Shown here: piece after piece, positions 1-8,272 of the stretch | Layout: each line of letters starts with the position of its first letter | Numbering within the stretch: the first letter of the stretch is position 1 | Source of the DNA: Bacteroidetes bacterium 2013_40CM_41_45 | Lineage (GTDB): Bacteria > Bacteroidota > Bacteroidia > AKYH767-A > 2013-40CM-41-45 | Assembly (NCBI GenBank): GCA_002215675.1 | Contig: NGFH01000011.1 | Location: forward strand, 248,001 to 312,000 | Reading direction: 5' to 3' | Length of the DNA: 64,000 bases | The notes under the pieces: model-generated | Databases searched by the model: none | Told to the model about the DNA's origin: nothing | What the model saw: the letters and a program-made list of their open reading frames with translations, nothing else | Translations under genes and position numbers: made by a program

Positions 1-147
1 TTCAACCGCCTTGAAATTGTTTTTAAGAATGTTCTCGGTGAATCGTCATTGAAGAAAAATCTCGGCACGCAAAAGGTTTTTAATTACCTGCTCGTTGCAC
101 TTATAGCTGCTTTGCTTGTAGGCATAGGCATAATGAAGTGGTTATAA
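1..147 (+). CDS. C-terminal end of an unidentified membrane protein (partial)
   Basis: The reading frame is open from the first base of the window and ends at TAA 145-147, giving 48 residues. The last 20 or so are strongly hydrophobic (LLVALIAALLVGIGI), so the protein ends in a transmembrane helix with only a short tail (MKWL). The preceding stretch is charged (RLEIVFKN, SLKKN). I do not recognise the family from this fragment. Its stop codon overlaps that of the convergent hydrolase gene in the palindrome TTATAA (142-147), so each strand reads a TAA there. The start and most of the gene lie outside the window. Confidence 0.6.
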   Translation, partial: FNRLEIVFKNVLGESSLKKNLGTQKVFNYLLVALIAALLVGIGIMKWL

Positions 148-930
148 AAAAGAAATCCTTTTCAAAAAACTGGTTACTACCTCAAAGAATTCTTCCGGTT
201 GCTCCGCATGAATCCAATGGCCTGAGTTTTTTATGGTGACCGCTTCGGCAAGAGGGAATATTTTTTTAAATTCTGAAATGTCATTATCAGTAACATAATC
301 TGAACGGTCTCCTCTTAGCATCAATGCAGGCAGTTTAATGCTTCGGGAGAAATGAATTTCTTCGCTTGCGTTTTCAATTCTTTTTGAAATCACTTCAAGA
401 TTAAACCGCCACGACAATACTTTTCCTGCTGCTGTTTCCTTCCAGTATATATTTTTCAGGATAAACTGCAGGGTTGCGTTGTCATTTATTTTTTGTGATA
501 AAAATTGTTCCGCTTCTTTCCTGGAGGAAAGGATTTCTATTTTCACTTCATTCAGCGCTGAAATAATATTGCTGTGAAACACGGGATATTTTTTTGGAGC
601 AATGTCCGAAATGACAAGTCCGGCAAATTGTTCTGCATGCATAAGTATCATTTGCATTGCAACTTTGCCTCCAAGAGAGTGCCCGATTACTACTGGACGG
701 ATAATTTTTCTGTCCACCATTAATTCAAAAACATCCTCAGCCATGGTCTTGAAATTCCATTCTTCGCTGTGCGGCGACTGACCATGATTTCTTAAATCGG
801 GCGCAAAAACATGAAACCCATTTTCAGAAAAACGTTTTGAAATAGTCATCCAGTTATCCGACATACCGAACAAACCGTGAAGGATAATAACCGGTGGACC
901 TGAGCCCAGCTCACGAACGAAAAGTTTCAT
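142..930 (-). CDS. Alpha/beta hydrolase (YbfF/ABHD11-like esterase)
   Basis: 262 residues, a full-length single-domain alpha/beta hydrolase without a signal peptide, so cytoplasmic. Visible landmarks are the oxyanion segment LHGLFG (18-23), the DLRNHGQS strand-loop (45-52), the nucleophile elbow GHSLGG with Ser85, and a catalytic His238 in NSGHWIH near the C-terminus. The acid is probably Asp208 or Asp211 in RGDRSD. The DLRNHG.S and GHSLGGK patterns match the YbfF/ABHD11 group of acyl-ester hydrolases; the natural substrate cannot be read from sequence. The gene overlaps pdxJ by four bases (ATGA, 927-930), so the two are probably co-transcribed and translationally coupled, although no shared pathway is obvious. 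Confidence 0.88.
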   Translation of the reverse strand: MKLFVRELGSGPPVIILHGLFGMSDNWMTISKRFSENGFHVFAPDLRNHGQSPHSEEWNFKTMAEDVFELMVDRKIIRPVVIGHSLGGKVAMQMILMHAEQFAGLVISDIAPKKYPVFHSNIISALNEVKIEILSSRKEAEQFLSQKINDNATLQFILKNIYWKETAAGKVLSWRFNLEVISKRIENASEEIHFSRSIKLPALMLRGDRSDYVTDNDISEFKKIFPLAEAVTIKNSGHWIHAEQPEEFFEVVTSFLKRISFL

Positions 931-1655
931 TTTAACTGTCGCAGGTAAAGCTGGATTGTATTTTCCAAACCGTAATAAAGCGCGTCCGAAATCAGGGCAT
1001 GACCAATAGAGACTTCGAGCAACTCCGGGATGTTGGAAGAAAAATAGTTGAGGTTATCAAGGTTCAAATCGTGTCCTGCATTTACTCCCAGGCCCACAGA
1101 AGCAGCATGTGCAGCTGCAATCTTGTATGGCTTCAATGCATTGATTTTATCTGTGGAAAATTTTTTTGCATAGTTTTCGGTGTAAAGCTCAACGCGGTCT
1201 GTTCCTGTTTCTGCAGCGCGAGAAATCATTTCAGCATCAGGGTCAATAAAAATAGATACTCTTGAACCTATGTTTTTTATTTCAGCAATAATTTTTTTCA
1301 GAAAGTCTTTATTCTTTTTTGTATCCCATCCGGCATTGGAAGTAATCGCATCCGGTGCATCGGGAACCAGCGTAACTTGTTGCGGTTTGACTTCACGGAT
1401 AAGGTTCAAAAATTTTTCAGAAGGATACCCTTCAATATTAAATTCTGTGGTCACAACTTTTTTCAATTCATAAACGTCTGTATAGCGGATATGTCTTTCA
1501 TCGGGGCGTGGATGCACCGTAATTCCCTGCGCGCCAAAGCGCTCGCAGTCGGCTGCTGCTTTTATAAGGTCGGGCAGGTTTCCTCCGCGTGCATTGCGCA
1601 GCGTGGCAATTTTATTGATATTCACACTTAGCCGGGCCATGTTGGCACTGTTCAT
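927..1655 (-). CDS. pdxJ: Pyridoxine 5'-phosphate synthase
   Basis: 242 residues, the usual PdxJ length. PdxJ condenses 1-deoxyxylulose 5-phosphate with 3-amino-2-oxopropyl phosphate to pyridoxine 5'-phosphate, the last ring-forming step of DXP-dependent vitamin B6 synthesis in the cytoplasm. Diagnostic segments are [16 protein letters not shown] near the N-terminus, the [13 protein letters not shown] block, NIEGYPS, QVTLVPD and the C-terminal [16 protein letters not shown] and [13 protein letters not shown] phosphate-binding blocks. The first Met is used here, but Met6 (MARLSVN) is an equally plausible start. The DXP precursor would come from the dxs gene at 25.1-27.1 kb. Confidence 0.97.
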   Translation of the reverse strand: MNSANMARLSVNINKIATLRNARGGNLPDLIKAAADCERFGAQGITVHPRPDERHIRYTDVYELKKVVTTEFNIEGYPSEKFLNLIREVKPQQVTLVPDAPDAITSNAGWDTKKNKDFLKKIIAEIKNIGSRVSIFIDPDAEMISRAAETGTDRVELYTENYAKKFSTDKINALKPYKIAAAHAASVGLGVNAGHDLNLDNLNYFSSNIPELLEVSIGHALISDALYYGLENTIQLYLRQLK

Positions 1656-1714
1656 GTATAATAAATGCGATAACTTTTAACTATTTCCTCATCAGTAAAA
1701 GTATTAAAAAATGC

Positions 1715-1722
1715 TATGTTTG
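1715..1722 (+). promoter_or_regulatory. Bacteroidota -7 element upstream of the CBS/ACT gene
   Basis: TATGTTTG matches the Bacteroidota sigma-ABfr -7 consensus TAnnTTTG and lies 44 bases before the ATG at 1767. No convincing TTG -33 element is seen at the usual spacing. Confidence 0.4.
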
Positions 1723-1766
1723 CCCGTCTCAAAACTTTGAGGTCACGATAACGTAAACATCCTGCA

Positions 1767-2429
1767 ATGCTTATAAAAGCGCTCATAAAAGACACCGTTC
1801 CTCCGCTTAAGTTTTCTGATACTATCAAGAAAGCGCTTAACTGGATGGAGGAATTTCACGTCAACCATCTGCCGGTGGTGGATGATAAGGGCTATGCGGG
1901 ATTGTTGGCTCTGCAGAATCTTTCGGGGCTCGACCAGCAGCAGCTTATTTCTTCGGTTGATATTTCTCTCTTTGACAAGTCTTTTATTACAGAGGGCAGG
2001 CATATTTATGAGGTGATGAAACTGATGTATGATAAAGAAATAAGCGTAGTGCCGGTGATGAGCGAAGAAAATAAATATCTCGGACTTATTACATTGGCCG
2101 ATGTGGTGCAATATTTCTCCGGAACAGGTGCTGTTCAGGAACCGGGCGGCATTATTGTGCTCGAAGTGAATGCGAACGATTATACCATGAGCCAGATAGC
2201 GCAAATCATAGAGTCGAATAATGCGAGTGTTTTAAGCTCGTTCACCAATGCAATTCCTGCGCAGAACAAAATAGAAATTACGCTTAAAGTTAATAAGACA
2301 GACCTTTCACGGATTATAGCAGGTTTTGAGAGATATAATTATAACGTGAAAGAATTTTATCATCAAAACGAATATGTAGACACGCTTAAGTCGCGCTACG
2401 ATTCACTGATGAACTATCTTAATATTTAA
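1767..2429 (+). CDS. CBS-pair protein with C-terminal ACT-like domain
   Basis: 220 residues, soluble. Two CBS motifs occupy roughly 1-60 and 65-125 (HLPVVDDKGYAGLLAL and SVVPVMSEENKYLGLITLADV are the characteristic cores). They are followed by an ACT-like fold at about 140-215 (IIVLEVNANDYTMSQIAQIIESNN, then KIEITLKVNKTD). CBS pairs bind adenosyl ligands and ACT domains bind small metabolites, so this is most likely a ligand sensor. In many Bacteroidota such a protein lies next to nadK and pdxJ, as here, but its partner is unknown. Eight bases separate its stop from the following POTRA-barrel gene, which in turn overlaps nadK, so the three form one operon. Confidence 0.85.
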   Translation: MLIKALIKDTVPPLKFSDTIKKALNWMEEFHVNHLPVVDDKGYAGLLALQNLSGLDQQQLISSVDISLFDKSFITEGRHIYEVMKLMYDKEISVVPVMSEENKYLGLITLADVVQYFSGTGAVQEPGGIIVLEVNANDYTMSQIAQIIESNNASVLSSFTNAIPAQNKIEITLKVNKTDLSRIIAGFERYNYNVKEFYHQNEYVDTLKSRYDSLMNYLNI

Positions 2430-2436
2430 CAAGGTA

Positions 2437-3882
2437 TTGCTGCGCCTCGTTTTTTCTTTCTCTTTTTTTATTTTTTTCTTTTCCAGTTACCTTGCTGAGG
2501 CAGAATTTTCTTTTTCTTCCAGAGATGACAGTGTCTTTGTTTCAGGAGTTCCTGTAACCTCTGACACAACATTGGTTTTTATAAAAACCATTTCCATTAT
2601 CGGGAATAAAAAAACCAGGGCTGAAATTATTTTACGTGAACTCACCTTTCAGCAAGGCGATACCGTTTCGCAAAGCCGGATACCTGCTGAGCTACAGCGC
2701 AGCAAAGAAAATCTGCTCAATACTTCGCTCTTCAATTTTGCGGATATATTTTACAAAGAAGAAAGTGAAGAGGTTATCGTTATCGTTTCGGAGCGGTGGT
2801 ACGTGTGGCCTGTTCCGATATTTGAGCTTGTTGACCGCAACCTGAATGAATGGCTTTTGAAAAAAGATTTTTCCAGGACCAACTATGGCTTTTATCTTGC
2901 CATGTATAATTTCAGAGGAAGAAATGAAACACTGGCCCTCGCGTTCAGAAATGGATACACCAAAAAATATTCTATGCAATACACCATCCCGTATATAAAT
3001 AAAAATAAGCAGGAGGGCATCTCTCTGCAGTTCTCCTATGCACAGAACCACGAAATTGCATATGATACGTATCAAAACAAATTGCAATATTATCACAACG
3101 ATGCAGAGAGCGTGCTGAAAGAACTTTACGGAGGCATTCAGTTTAATTTTCGCAGGGAACTTTACTACACCTCATCCTTTAAAATTGAATATGATGAGAC
3201 GCATGTCAGCGACTCGGTTCCGTTTTTGAACCCGGAATATTTCAATAACGGGAGCGCCAGGCAAAAATATTTTGGATTTGTTTTTCTTTACAGGGACGAT
3301 CACAGGGACCTGGTCTCGTATCCCCTGCACGGAACATATTTTGATTTTGAAGCAGTCAAAAAAGGATTTGATGTTTTTGGGGATGATGTTAACCAGCTTT
3401 ACCTTACATCTTCGTTCCGCTATCATTCAGAGTTAAAAAAAAATATTTTTTTTGCAACAGAGGTTAAAGGAAAACTTTCGGGCAGAAGCAGTCAGCCGTA
3501 TAATGTCACACGCGCCCTCGGGTATGGCCGCGATTATGTGCGCGGCTACGAATATTATGTTGTAAACGGTCAGAATTTTTTCCTGATGAAAAATAATCTC
3601 AAGCTGCGTTTGTTGCCCACCTTTGTAAAAAAGTTCAACTTTATTCCCTCTGAAAAATTTTCAACCATACCGTTTTCATTTTATATGAACGTGTTTTATG
3701 ATATTGCTTATGTGCGCGACCGGCAATTTTCAGAACATAATTCACTTGCCAACCAATGGCTGCCGGGATATGGCGTTGGCATTGATTTTTCGAGTTATTA
3801 TGATATTATTATCCGTGTTGAATATTCAATTAATAAATTTGCCGAAAAGGGATTTTTTATTCACTTCACACTTTCAATATGA
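2437..3882 (+). CDS. Outer-membrane BamA/TamA-like protein with a single POTRA domain
   Basis: 481 residues. A hydrophobic signal peptide (LVFSFSFFIFFFSSYLAEA) is followed by one POTRA-like repeat at about 45-125 (FIKTISIIGNKKTRAEIILREL, then SKENLLNTSLFNFADIFY) and a beta-barrel rich in alternating aromatic strands to the C-terminus (FFIHFTLSI). Omp85-type proteins insert or translocate outer-membrane proteins or lipids. With one POTRA and under 500 residues it is too short to be BamA itself. The start is TTG at 2437; no in-frame ATG precedes the signal peptide, which supports the rare start. The stop overlaps the nadK ATG by four bases. Confidence 0.8.
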   Translation: MLRLVFSFSFFIFFFSSYLAEAEFSFSSRDDSVFVSGVPVTSDTTLVFIKTISIIGNKKTRAEIILRELTFQQGDTVSQSRIPAELQRSKENLLNTSLFNFADIFYKEESEEVIVIVSERWYVWPVPIFELVDRNLNEWLLKKDFSRTNYGFYLAMYNFRGRNETLALAFRNGYTKKYSMQYTIPYINKNKQEGISLQFSYAQNHEIAYDTYQNKLQYYHNDAESVLKELYGGIQFNFRRELYYTSSFKIEYDETHVSDSVPFLNPEYFNNGSARQKYFGFVFLYRDDHRDLVSYPLHGTYFDFEAVKKGFDVFGDDVNQLYLTSSFRYHSELKKNIFFATEVKGKLSGRSSQPYNVTRALGYGRDYVRGYEYYVVNGQNFFLMKNNLKLRLLPTFVKKFNFIPSEKFSTIPFSFYMNVFYDIAYVRDRQFSEHNSLANQWLPGYGVGIDFSSYYDIIIRVEYSINKFAEKGFFIHFTLSI

Positions 3883-4757
3883 ATATAGCGCTTTACGGAA
3901 GAACATTCAGCCAGCATCGCAAAGAGCATATCGATGCCATATTAAATGCTCTTGAAAAGGTGGGCTGCAATTGTATTGTTTATGAACCGTACCTGAATTA
4001 TTTGCGCAATGAACTTAAGCTCAAACTCACATTTAATTCTTTCAGCTCACGGCACGATTTAAAAGGTAATGCAGATTTTGTACTGAGCATTGGCGGTGAC
4101 GGAACACTGCTTGATACCGTTTCACTAATTCATGATTCGCTGATTCCGGTAATAGGTGTTAACCTGGGTCGTCTTGGATTTTTGTCCGGAATTTCCCTCG
4201 ATGACTTTTCCAAAACTTTGGAAGCCCTCAAAAAACATCATTATGTTCTTGACCCCCGTTCTCTGCTTCGTCTTGAAACAGGCAATAATCTTTTCGGGGA
4301 AAACAATATTGCACTCAACGATTTCACCATACAGAACAAGCAAACCTCTTCGATGATGACCATTGATGCATACCTGAACGGAGTGTATCTCAACTCGTAT
4401 TGGGCTGACGGGCTGATTATTTCTACGCCCACCGGTTCCACGGGCTACTCGCTCAGTTGTGGCGGGCCTATTATGATGCCGCAGACAGAGAGTTTTATCA
4501 TTACTCCTGTTGCGCCCCATAACCTTAACGTGCGCCCTGTAATTGTCTCTGACAAAAACGTTATCTCACTGGAGCTGAAAGGGCGCAGCAAAAGCTTTCT
4601 CGCTACCCTTGACTCGCGCTCCGAAACCATAGATGAAACCATTCAGCTTGCGGTGCGCAAAGAAAATTTCCCGTTGAATCTTGTAAGGATTGAAGGAGAA
4701 AATTTCCTGAATACTCTTAGAAAAAAACTGAACTGGGGACTGGATAAAAGAAATTAG
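3879..4757 (+). CDS. nadK: NAD kinase
   Basis: 292 residues, normal for bacterial NAD kinase, which phosphorylates NAD+ to NADP+ with ATP or polyphosphate in the cytosol. The catalytic GGDGT motif is at 72-76 (SIGGDGTLLDT), followed by GVNLGRLGFLSG, the LNDFTI acidic/Asn segment and the glycine-rich TPTGSTGYSLSCGGPI motif that binds NAD. The ATG lies inside the stop codon of the upstream barrel gene (ATGA), indicating translational coupling. The convergent trpS ends only 11 bases downstream, with no evident terminator between them. Confidence 0.97.
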   Translation: MNIALYGRTFSQHRKEHIDAILNALEKVGCNCIVYEPYLNYLRNELKLKLTFNSFSSRHDLKGNADFVLSIGGDGTLLDTVSLIHDSLIPVIGVNLGRLGFLSGISLDDFSKTLEALKKHHYVLDPRSLLRLETGNNLFGENNIALNDFTIQNKQTSSMMTIDAYLNGVYLNSYWADGLIISTPTGSTGYSLSCGGPIMMPQTESFIITPVAPHNLNVRPVIVSDKNVISLELKGRSKSFLATLDSRSETIDETIQLAVRKENFPLNLVRIEGENFLNTLRKKLNWGLDKRN

Positions 4758-4768
4758 TCAGAAAAAAA

Positions 4769-5764
4769 TCAGAAAGAGAGAAAGCCGATTGCCTTTCGCG
4801 CTTCGCTCATGGTTTTCCGGGCGCTTTCTCTTGCTTTGGCGGCCCCTTCGGTAGCAACACGATGAATATATTTTTCGTCCGAGGAAAGCTCCAGTATTTT
4901 TTCTCTTAACGGAGCCGTAAATGCAATGATATCTTCAGCTAATTGCTTTTTCATATCACCGTAACGAATCGTGCAATTATTGTAGGTGTCATCGAAATGC
5001 CTGAAAGTTTGGTCAGGAGAAACCAGCTTCATAATTGAAAAAATATTTTCAATTGCTTCTGGTTTTTTCTGGTTGGGCTGCGTAGGCCCTGCATCGGTAA
5101 CGGCACGCATCACTTTTTTTCGGATCACATCAGGAGAGTCGGCCAGGAAAATGGCATTGCCTTCGCCTTCACTCTTGCCCATTTTTCCGCTGCCGTCAAG
5201 CCCCGGAACTTTCACTAAATCGGTTCCGAAATTGAATGCAAAAGATTCGGGAAATAATTCTATTTTATACATGCGGTTAAAGCGGTTTGCAAAGGTTCGC
5301 GCCATTTCAAGGTGCTGCTGCTGGTCTTTACCTACCGGAACTTTTACGGCACGATGAATCAGAATATCGGCTGCCATAAGAACAGGATAGGTTAACAGCC
5401 CTGCGTTGACATTATCCGGTTGCGCCTTTACTTTTTCTTTAAAGGTAACGGAACGTTCAAGCTCACCTGTATAGGCATTCATGTTGAGCAGAAGATAAAG
5501 TTCTGCAGTTTCTGGTAAATCGCTCTGGATGTAGATGGTTGATTTGCCGGGGTCTATTCCGCAGGCAAGATATTCAACCAAAACCTGTTTCACATTGGCA
5601 TGTAAATCTGCTGATGCGGGATGCGTGGTCAGGGAATGATAATCGGCAATAAAAAAAAAGCAGTTGTAATCATGCTGCATCTTTATGAAATTCTTTACCG
5701 CCCCGAAATAATTCCCAAGATGTAACATACCTGTACTGCGAATACCGCTTACGACCGTTTCCAT
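4769..5764 (-). CDS. trpS: Tryptophanyl-tRNA synthetase
   Basis: 331 residues from the ATG at 5764 (METVVSGIRSTG). An in-frame start 57 bases upstream would add 19 residues unlike the family, so it is not used. The class I signature HIGH is present as HLGN in GMLHLGNYFGA, and KMSKS as KMGKS in GSGKMGKSEG. Conserved blocks YNCFFFIADYHSLT, YPVLMAADIL and GKDQQQHLEMAR, which form the Trp/adenylate pocket, are all present. It charges tRNA-Trp in the cytoplasm. It is divergent from the acyltransferase gene, with a heptad-repeat array (5783-5830) between the two starts. Confidence 0.97.
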   Translation of the reverse strand: METVVSGIRSTGMLHLGNYFGAVKNFIKMQHDYNCFFFIADYHSLTTHPASADLHANVKQVLVEYLACGIDPGKSTIYIQSDLPETAELYLLLNMNAYTGELERSVTFKEKVKAQPDNVNAGLLTYPVLMAADILIHRAVKVPVGKDQQQHLEMARTFANRFNRMYKIELFPESFAFNFGTDLVKVPGLDGSGKMGKSEGEGNAIFLADSPDVIRKKVMRAVTDAGPTQPNQKKPEAIENIFSIMKLVSPDQTFRHFDDTYNNCTIRYGDMKKQLAEDIIAFTAPLREKILELSSDEKYIHRVATEGAAKARESARKTMSEARKAIGFLSF

Positions 5765-5782
5765 GGGTGCGAAAATAGAAAT

Positions 5783-5830
5783 GTTATTCGTTAGATGTTT
5801 GACGTTAGACGTTAATCTCAAACTTCAAAC
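5783..5830. repeat. Heptad array: GTT every 7 bases, then an AAC arm
   Basis: GTT begins at 5783, 5790, 5797, 5804 and 5811, exactly seven bases apart, with varied bases between. AAC then begins at 5821 and 5828, also seven apart, so the two arms are of opposite orientation. The array sits between trpS and the acyltransferase, directly before the -7 element at 5837. See the finding on heptad arrays. Confidence 0.7.
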
Positions 5831-5836
5831 GCTTTT

Positions 5837-5844
5837 TATCTTTG
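5837..5844 (+). promoter_or_regulatory. -7 element of the acyltransferase gene
   Basis: TATCTTTG fits TAnnTTTG and lies 8 bases before the ATG at 5853. This predicts a very short leader and supports the downstream start over an in-frame one at 5763. Confidence 0.5.
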
Positions 5845-5852
5845 CCATCCCT

Positions 5853-6611
5853 ATGAGATGGATTTTTTACCCTTTGCAGTGGCTGTGGCGCGCATGGTTT
5901 TTTGTTAATGCCGTGCTTACCTTTTTAATTTTCCTGCCGTTGTTCACTATTTTGTTGTCGAGCCGCAAATGGTTTCCAAAGGTTTTCATACTGAAAAAAA
6001 TCTGGGCTCACTTTATTTTGTTTCCCGCCTTGATTTTTTATTTCATCCGGAGAGAATCTATGTTGGATAAAAATAAAACGTATGTATTCTGTCCAAATCA
6101 TACTTCCTATCTTGATATTATGCTCATCTACATTGCCATCCCCAATTATTTTCATACCATGGGAAAGGCAGAGTTGATGAAGGTTCCGCTGTTTAATCGT
6201 TTTTTCAAGCGTATGAATATTCCAGTAAATCGTAAGAGCCATATTGATGCGCACCGTGCGTTTGTGCGAGCAGGAGAGGACATAGATAAAGGCATCAGCA
6301 TTGCGCTGTTTCCCGAAGGCACCATTCACCATACTTCACCGGAAATGGGACGGTTTAAAAATGGACCGTTTAAGCTTGCCATTGAAAAGCAGGTGCCCAT
6401 TGTTCCGATAACTTTTTTAAACAACTACATGCTGCTGCCCGATGACTATCCTAAACATATAGGATATCCAGGGGTCGCAGGTGTGGTGCTTCACAAACCT
6501 ATTGAGACAACAGGTATGACAGAAAACGACCTGGAATTTTTGAAGCAGAAGGTCTATGACGTTATTGACAAGACCTTAAAAGACTATGCGAGCGAGCGAG
6601 CAGCGGGTTAG
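5853..6611 (+). CDS. plsC: 1-acyl-sn-glycerol-3-phosphate acyltransferase (PlsC family)
   Basis: 252 residues from ATG 5853; the extra 30 residues of the longer frame are encoded by repeat-like intergenic DNA and would precede the promoter, so they are rejected. An N-terminal membrane segment (FVNAVLTFLIFLPLFTILL) is followed by the acyltransferase block I NHTSYLD (HxxxxD), block II GKAELMKVPLFNRF, the FPEGT phosphate-binding block and the VPIVPITF block. It acylates lysophosphatidate to phosphatidate at the inner membrane; some family members use other lysolipids, such as ornithine lipids. Its stop codon overlaps the end of the convergent bacilliredoxin gene. Confidence 0.92.
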   Translation: MRWIFYPLQWLWRAWFFVNAVLTFLIFLPLFTILLSSRKWFPKVFILKKIWAHFILFPALIFYFIRRESMLDKNKTYVFCPNHTSYLDIMLIYIAIPNYFHTMGKAELMKVPLFNRFFKRMNIPVNRKSHIDAHRAFVRAGEDIDKGISIALFPEGTIHHTSPEMGRFKNGPFKLAIEKQVPIVPITFLNNYMLLPDDYPKHIGYPGVAGVVLHKPIETTGMTENDLEFLKQKVYDVIDKTLKDYASERAAG

Positions 6612-7024
6612 CAGAACTCTTCGTAAGCTGCTACGAGATTTTCGGCAATCACTTGTGCCGGGCGCCCTTCAATGTGGTGACGCTCTATAAAGTGAACCAA
6701 TTTTCCGTCTTTGAATAAGCCAATGGAAGGAGAACTTGGCGGATAGGGCAACGTAAATTTCCTTGCTTCAGCCGTTGCGTCCAGGTCCTGACCTGCAAAA
6801 ACTGTTACCAGCTTATCAGGATGTTTGGAATTCTGAAGTGATATTTTTACTCCCGGGCGGGCAGTGCCGGCAGCGCAGCCACAAACAGAATTTATCATAA
6901 GCAGTAGTGTGCCTTTGCTGTTGGGGATAATCTCATCAACCTGGGTAGGTGATTTTAATTCAGTGAAACCGGCGGATACCAGCTCTTCTCTCATCGGAGT
7001 ACATATATATTCGGGGTAGGGCAT
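6608..7024 (-). CDS. Bacilliredoxin, BrxA/BrxB (YphP/YqiW) family
   Basis: 138 residues, thioredoxin-like. The active site is the unusual CGC in NSVCGCAAGTARPG, and YPPSSPSIGLFKDG and the C-terminal HHIEGRPAQVIAENL blocks are typical of the family. In Firmicutes these proteins remove bacillithiol from mixed disulfides on oxidised proteins; many Bacteroidota also make bacillithiol, so the same role is likely here. The CDS ends within the convergent acyltransferase stop (four-base overlap at 6608-6611). Confidence 0.93.
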   Translation of the reverse strand: MPYPEYICTPMREELVSAGFTELKSPTQVDEIIPNSKGTLLLMINSVCGCAAGTARPGVKISLQNSKHPDKLVTVFAGQDLDATAEARKFTLPYPPSSPSIGLFKDGKLVHFIERHHIEGRPAQVIAENLVAAYEEFC

Positions 7025-7046
7025 AAGATATTTTGTTTTATGGATG

Positions 7047-7054
7047 CAAATTTA
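7047..7054 (-). promoter_or_regulatory. -7 element of the bacilliredoxin gene
   Basis: On the minus strand this reads TAAATTTG (consensus TAnnTTTG), 22 bases upstream of the ATG at 7024. Confidence 0.4.
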
Positions 7055-7071
7055 ACAAGTGTTTGTGAAAA

Positions 7072-7158
7072 AAGGGTTTAGAGTTTAAAGTTTAGTTTTT
7101 GGGGTTAAAAAACGCCTTTAACAACCTCTGAACCTTAAACCCGGAATTCTGAACTTTT
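7072..7158. repeat. Inverted heptad array (GTT arm / AAC arm)
   Basis: GTT begins at 7076, 7083 and 7090 on the left. On the right AAC begins at 7131, 7138 and 7152, with AAT at the intervening position 7145. Spacing is exactly seven or a multiple of it within each arm, and the arms face each other around about 35 bases. Nothing in the stretch is coding. Confidence 0.6.
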
Positions 7159-7254
7159 ACTAAAATCTTACATCTGTCAGAGCCATTCCATCTTGATGTT
7201 TCTCACCGCTAAGGCGGGCATATTTTTGGACTTGAAATAAATCTGAGGAATACC

Positions 7255-7683
7255 ATGAAAATCTTTTCAATTATCTTTTGCTGCGTAGCACTAATGTCAT
7301 TTTCTGCCCCCGCGCAGATTCTGGAAAACAGAACCTACCGTGTAACGGCTGTCAAGTCTGGAAGCCCCGGTATTACAAGCGAATCTAATTATGCTGAAGT
7401 AGCTCCCGAATTGAGAATATTTGTTCCCAACACTTTTACTCCCAATAATGACGGGTTGAACGATACATTTGGCCCCAAAGGCGAAGGTATTGCCTGGATT
7501 GACATGCAGATTTTCGACCGCTGGGGAAACCTCATCTTTCATACCAACAACCCGAAGCAGCAGTGGAACGGTAAGTACCATAAGGAAGAAGCTCCGATGG
7601 GCGCGTATGTTTACAAGATTTATGCACGCGGAACGTATGAAGGCAGCGCCAGCATTAACGGAACGGTCACTCTGCTGAGGTAA
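7255..7683 (+). CDS. Minimal secreted protein: signal peptide plus gliding-motility/CHU-type C-terminal domain
   Basis: 142 residues. A signal peptide (IIFCCVALMSFSAPAQ) runs straight into about 22 residues that look like the last strands of a fibronectin III domain (YRVTAVKSGSPG, then TSESNYAEV). After this comes a complete type B T9SS sorting domain: FVPNTFTPNNDGLND, IFDRWGNLIFHT, W.GK, GAYVYKIYA. Such domains normally sit at the end of proteins of hundreds to thousands of residues, exported across the outer membrane by the type IX system. The short length and sliced domain suggest an internal deletion of a larger adhesin, though a minimal secreted protein is possible. No -7 element is clear upstream. 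Confidence 0.85.
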   Translation: MKIFSIIFCCVALMSFSAPAQILENRTYRVTAVKSGSPGITSESNYAEVAPELRIFVPNTFTPNNDGLNDTFGPKGEGIAWIDMQIFDRWGNLIFHTNNPKQQWNGKYHKEEAPMGAYVYKIYARGTYEGSASINGTVTLLR

Positions 7684-7766
7684 GTCAGTTATGCGTTATT
7701 AGTTATCCGTCAATTGACGGACGGAAAAATTTTCTAACAACGTATAACGTATAACATGTAACTTTA
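7684..7766. repeat. Inverted heptad array around a TCCGTCA palindrome
   Basis: GTT begins at 7688, 7695 and 7702 (GTC at 7709). AAC begins at 7739, 7746, 7753 and 7760. Between the arms lies the perfect 16-base palindrome TCCGTCAATTGACGGA (7706-7721). The array ends three bases before the -7 element at 7769. Confidence 0.7.
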
Positions 7767-7768
7767 AA

Positions 7769-7776
7769 TATCTTTG
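7769..7776 (+). promoter_or_regulatory. -7 element of the response-regulator gene
   Basis: TATCTTTG matches TAnnTTTG, 22 bases before the ATG at 7799. Confidence 0.45.
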
Positions 7777-7798
7777 GCGGCACTGATACAAAATTTTC

Positions 7799-8197
7799 AT
7801 GACCGCATCTCCTCGCTATCCGCTCACCATGATTGTGGATGACAATGAACTGGATAGTTTCGTGCTTAAAAATGTTTTATCAGCCAATGCATTTACATCC
7901 GAAGCGTTGCTGATGTCTGATGCCCGCTCAGCGCTGGATTATCTTAGAACGAATAATACAGCTGAAAAACTTCCCCGGGTTATTTTTCTCGATATCATGA
8001 TGCCGGGAATGGATGGCTTCGAATTCCTCGAGCATTTTGAAAAACTTTCCCAGGAAGTGCGTGACAAATGCCGCATAATACTCATCTCAACTTCCGAATC
8101 GTTCAAAGATTTGAACCGGGCAAATAAAAACCGTTTTGTATACCGCTTTCTCAACAAGCCGATTACGGAGGCCATGCTGAATGCCATTAGTATTTAA
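7799..8197 (+). CDS. Single-domain response regulator (REC only)
   Basis: 132 residues, a lone receiver domain with no output module. The acidic pair is Asp14-Asp15 (MIVDDNELD), the phosphoacceptor is Asp65 (FLDIMMPGMDG), the switch Ser/Thr is in ILISTSES (97-101) and the invariant Lys is Lys120 in FLNKP. All phosphorylation residues are intact. Stand-alone receivers of this DDN.LD type in Bacteroidota are usually partners of hybrid or orphan histidine kinases. No kinase is nearby, so the input is unknown. Confidence 0.92.
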   Translation: MTASPRYPLTMIVDDNELDSFVLKNVLSANAFTSEALLMSDARSALDYLRTNNTAEKLPRVIFLDIMMPGMDGFEFLEHFEKLSQEVRDKCRIILISTSESFKDLNRANKNRFVYRFLNKPITEAMLNAISI

Positions 8198-8208
8198 TTA
8201 TTGATTTA

Positions 8209-8250
8209 TTGATAATTGATAATTGATAATTGATAATTGATAATTGATAA
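8209..8250. repeat. Six exact copies of TTGATAA in tandem
   Basis: The 7-base unit TTGATAA occurs six times without a mismatch over 42 bases, in the gap between the convergent response-regulator and tadA genes. It shares the 7-base period of the degenerate arrays elsewhere in the window. Confidence 0.95.
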
Positions 8251-8272
8251 TTGGTTATTGGTGATTAATAAG

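Noticed and set aside
8209-8250. Possible CRISPR-like array
   Set aside because: 7-base units without spacers; a simple tandem repeat, and no cas genes nearby.
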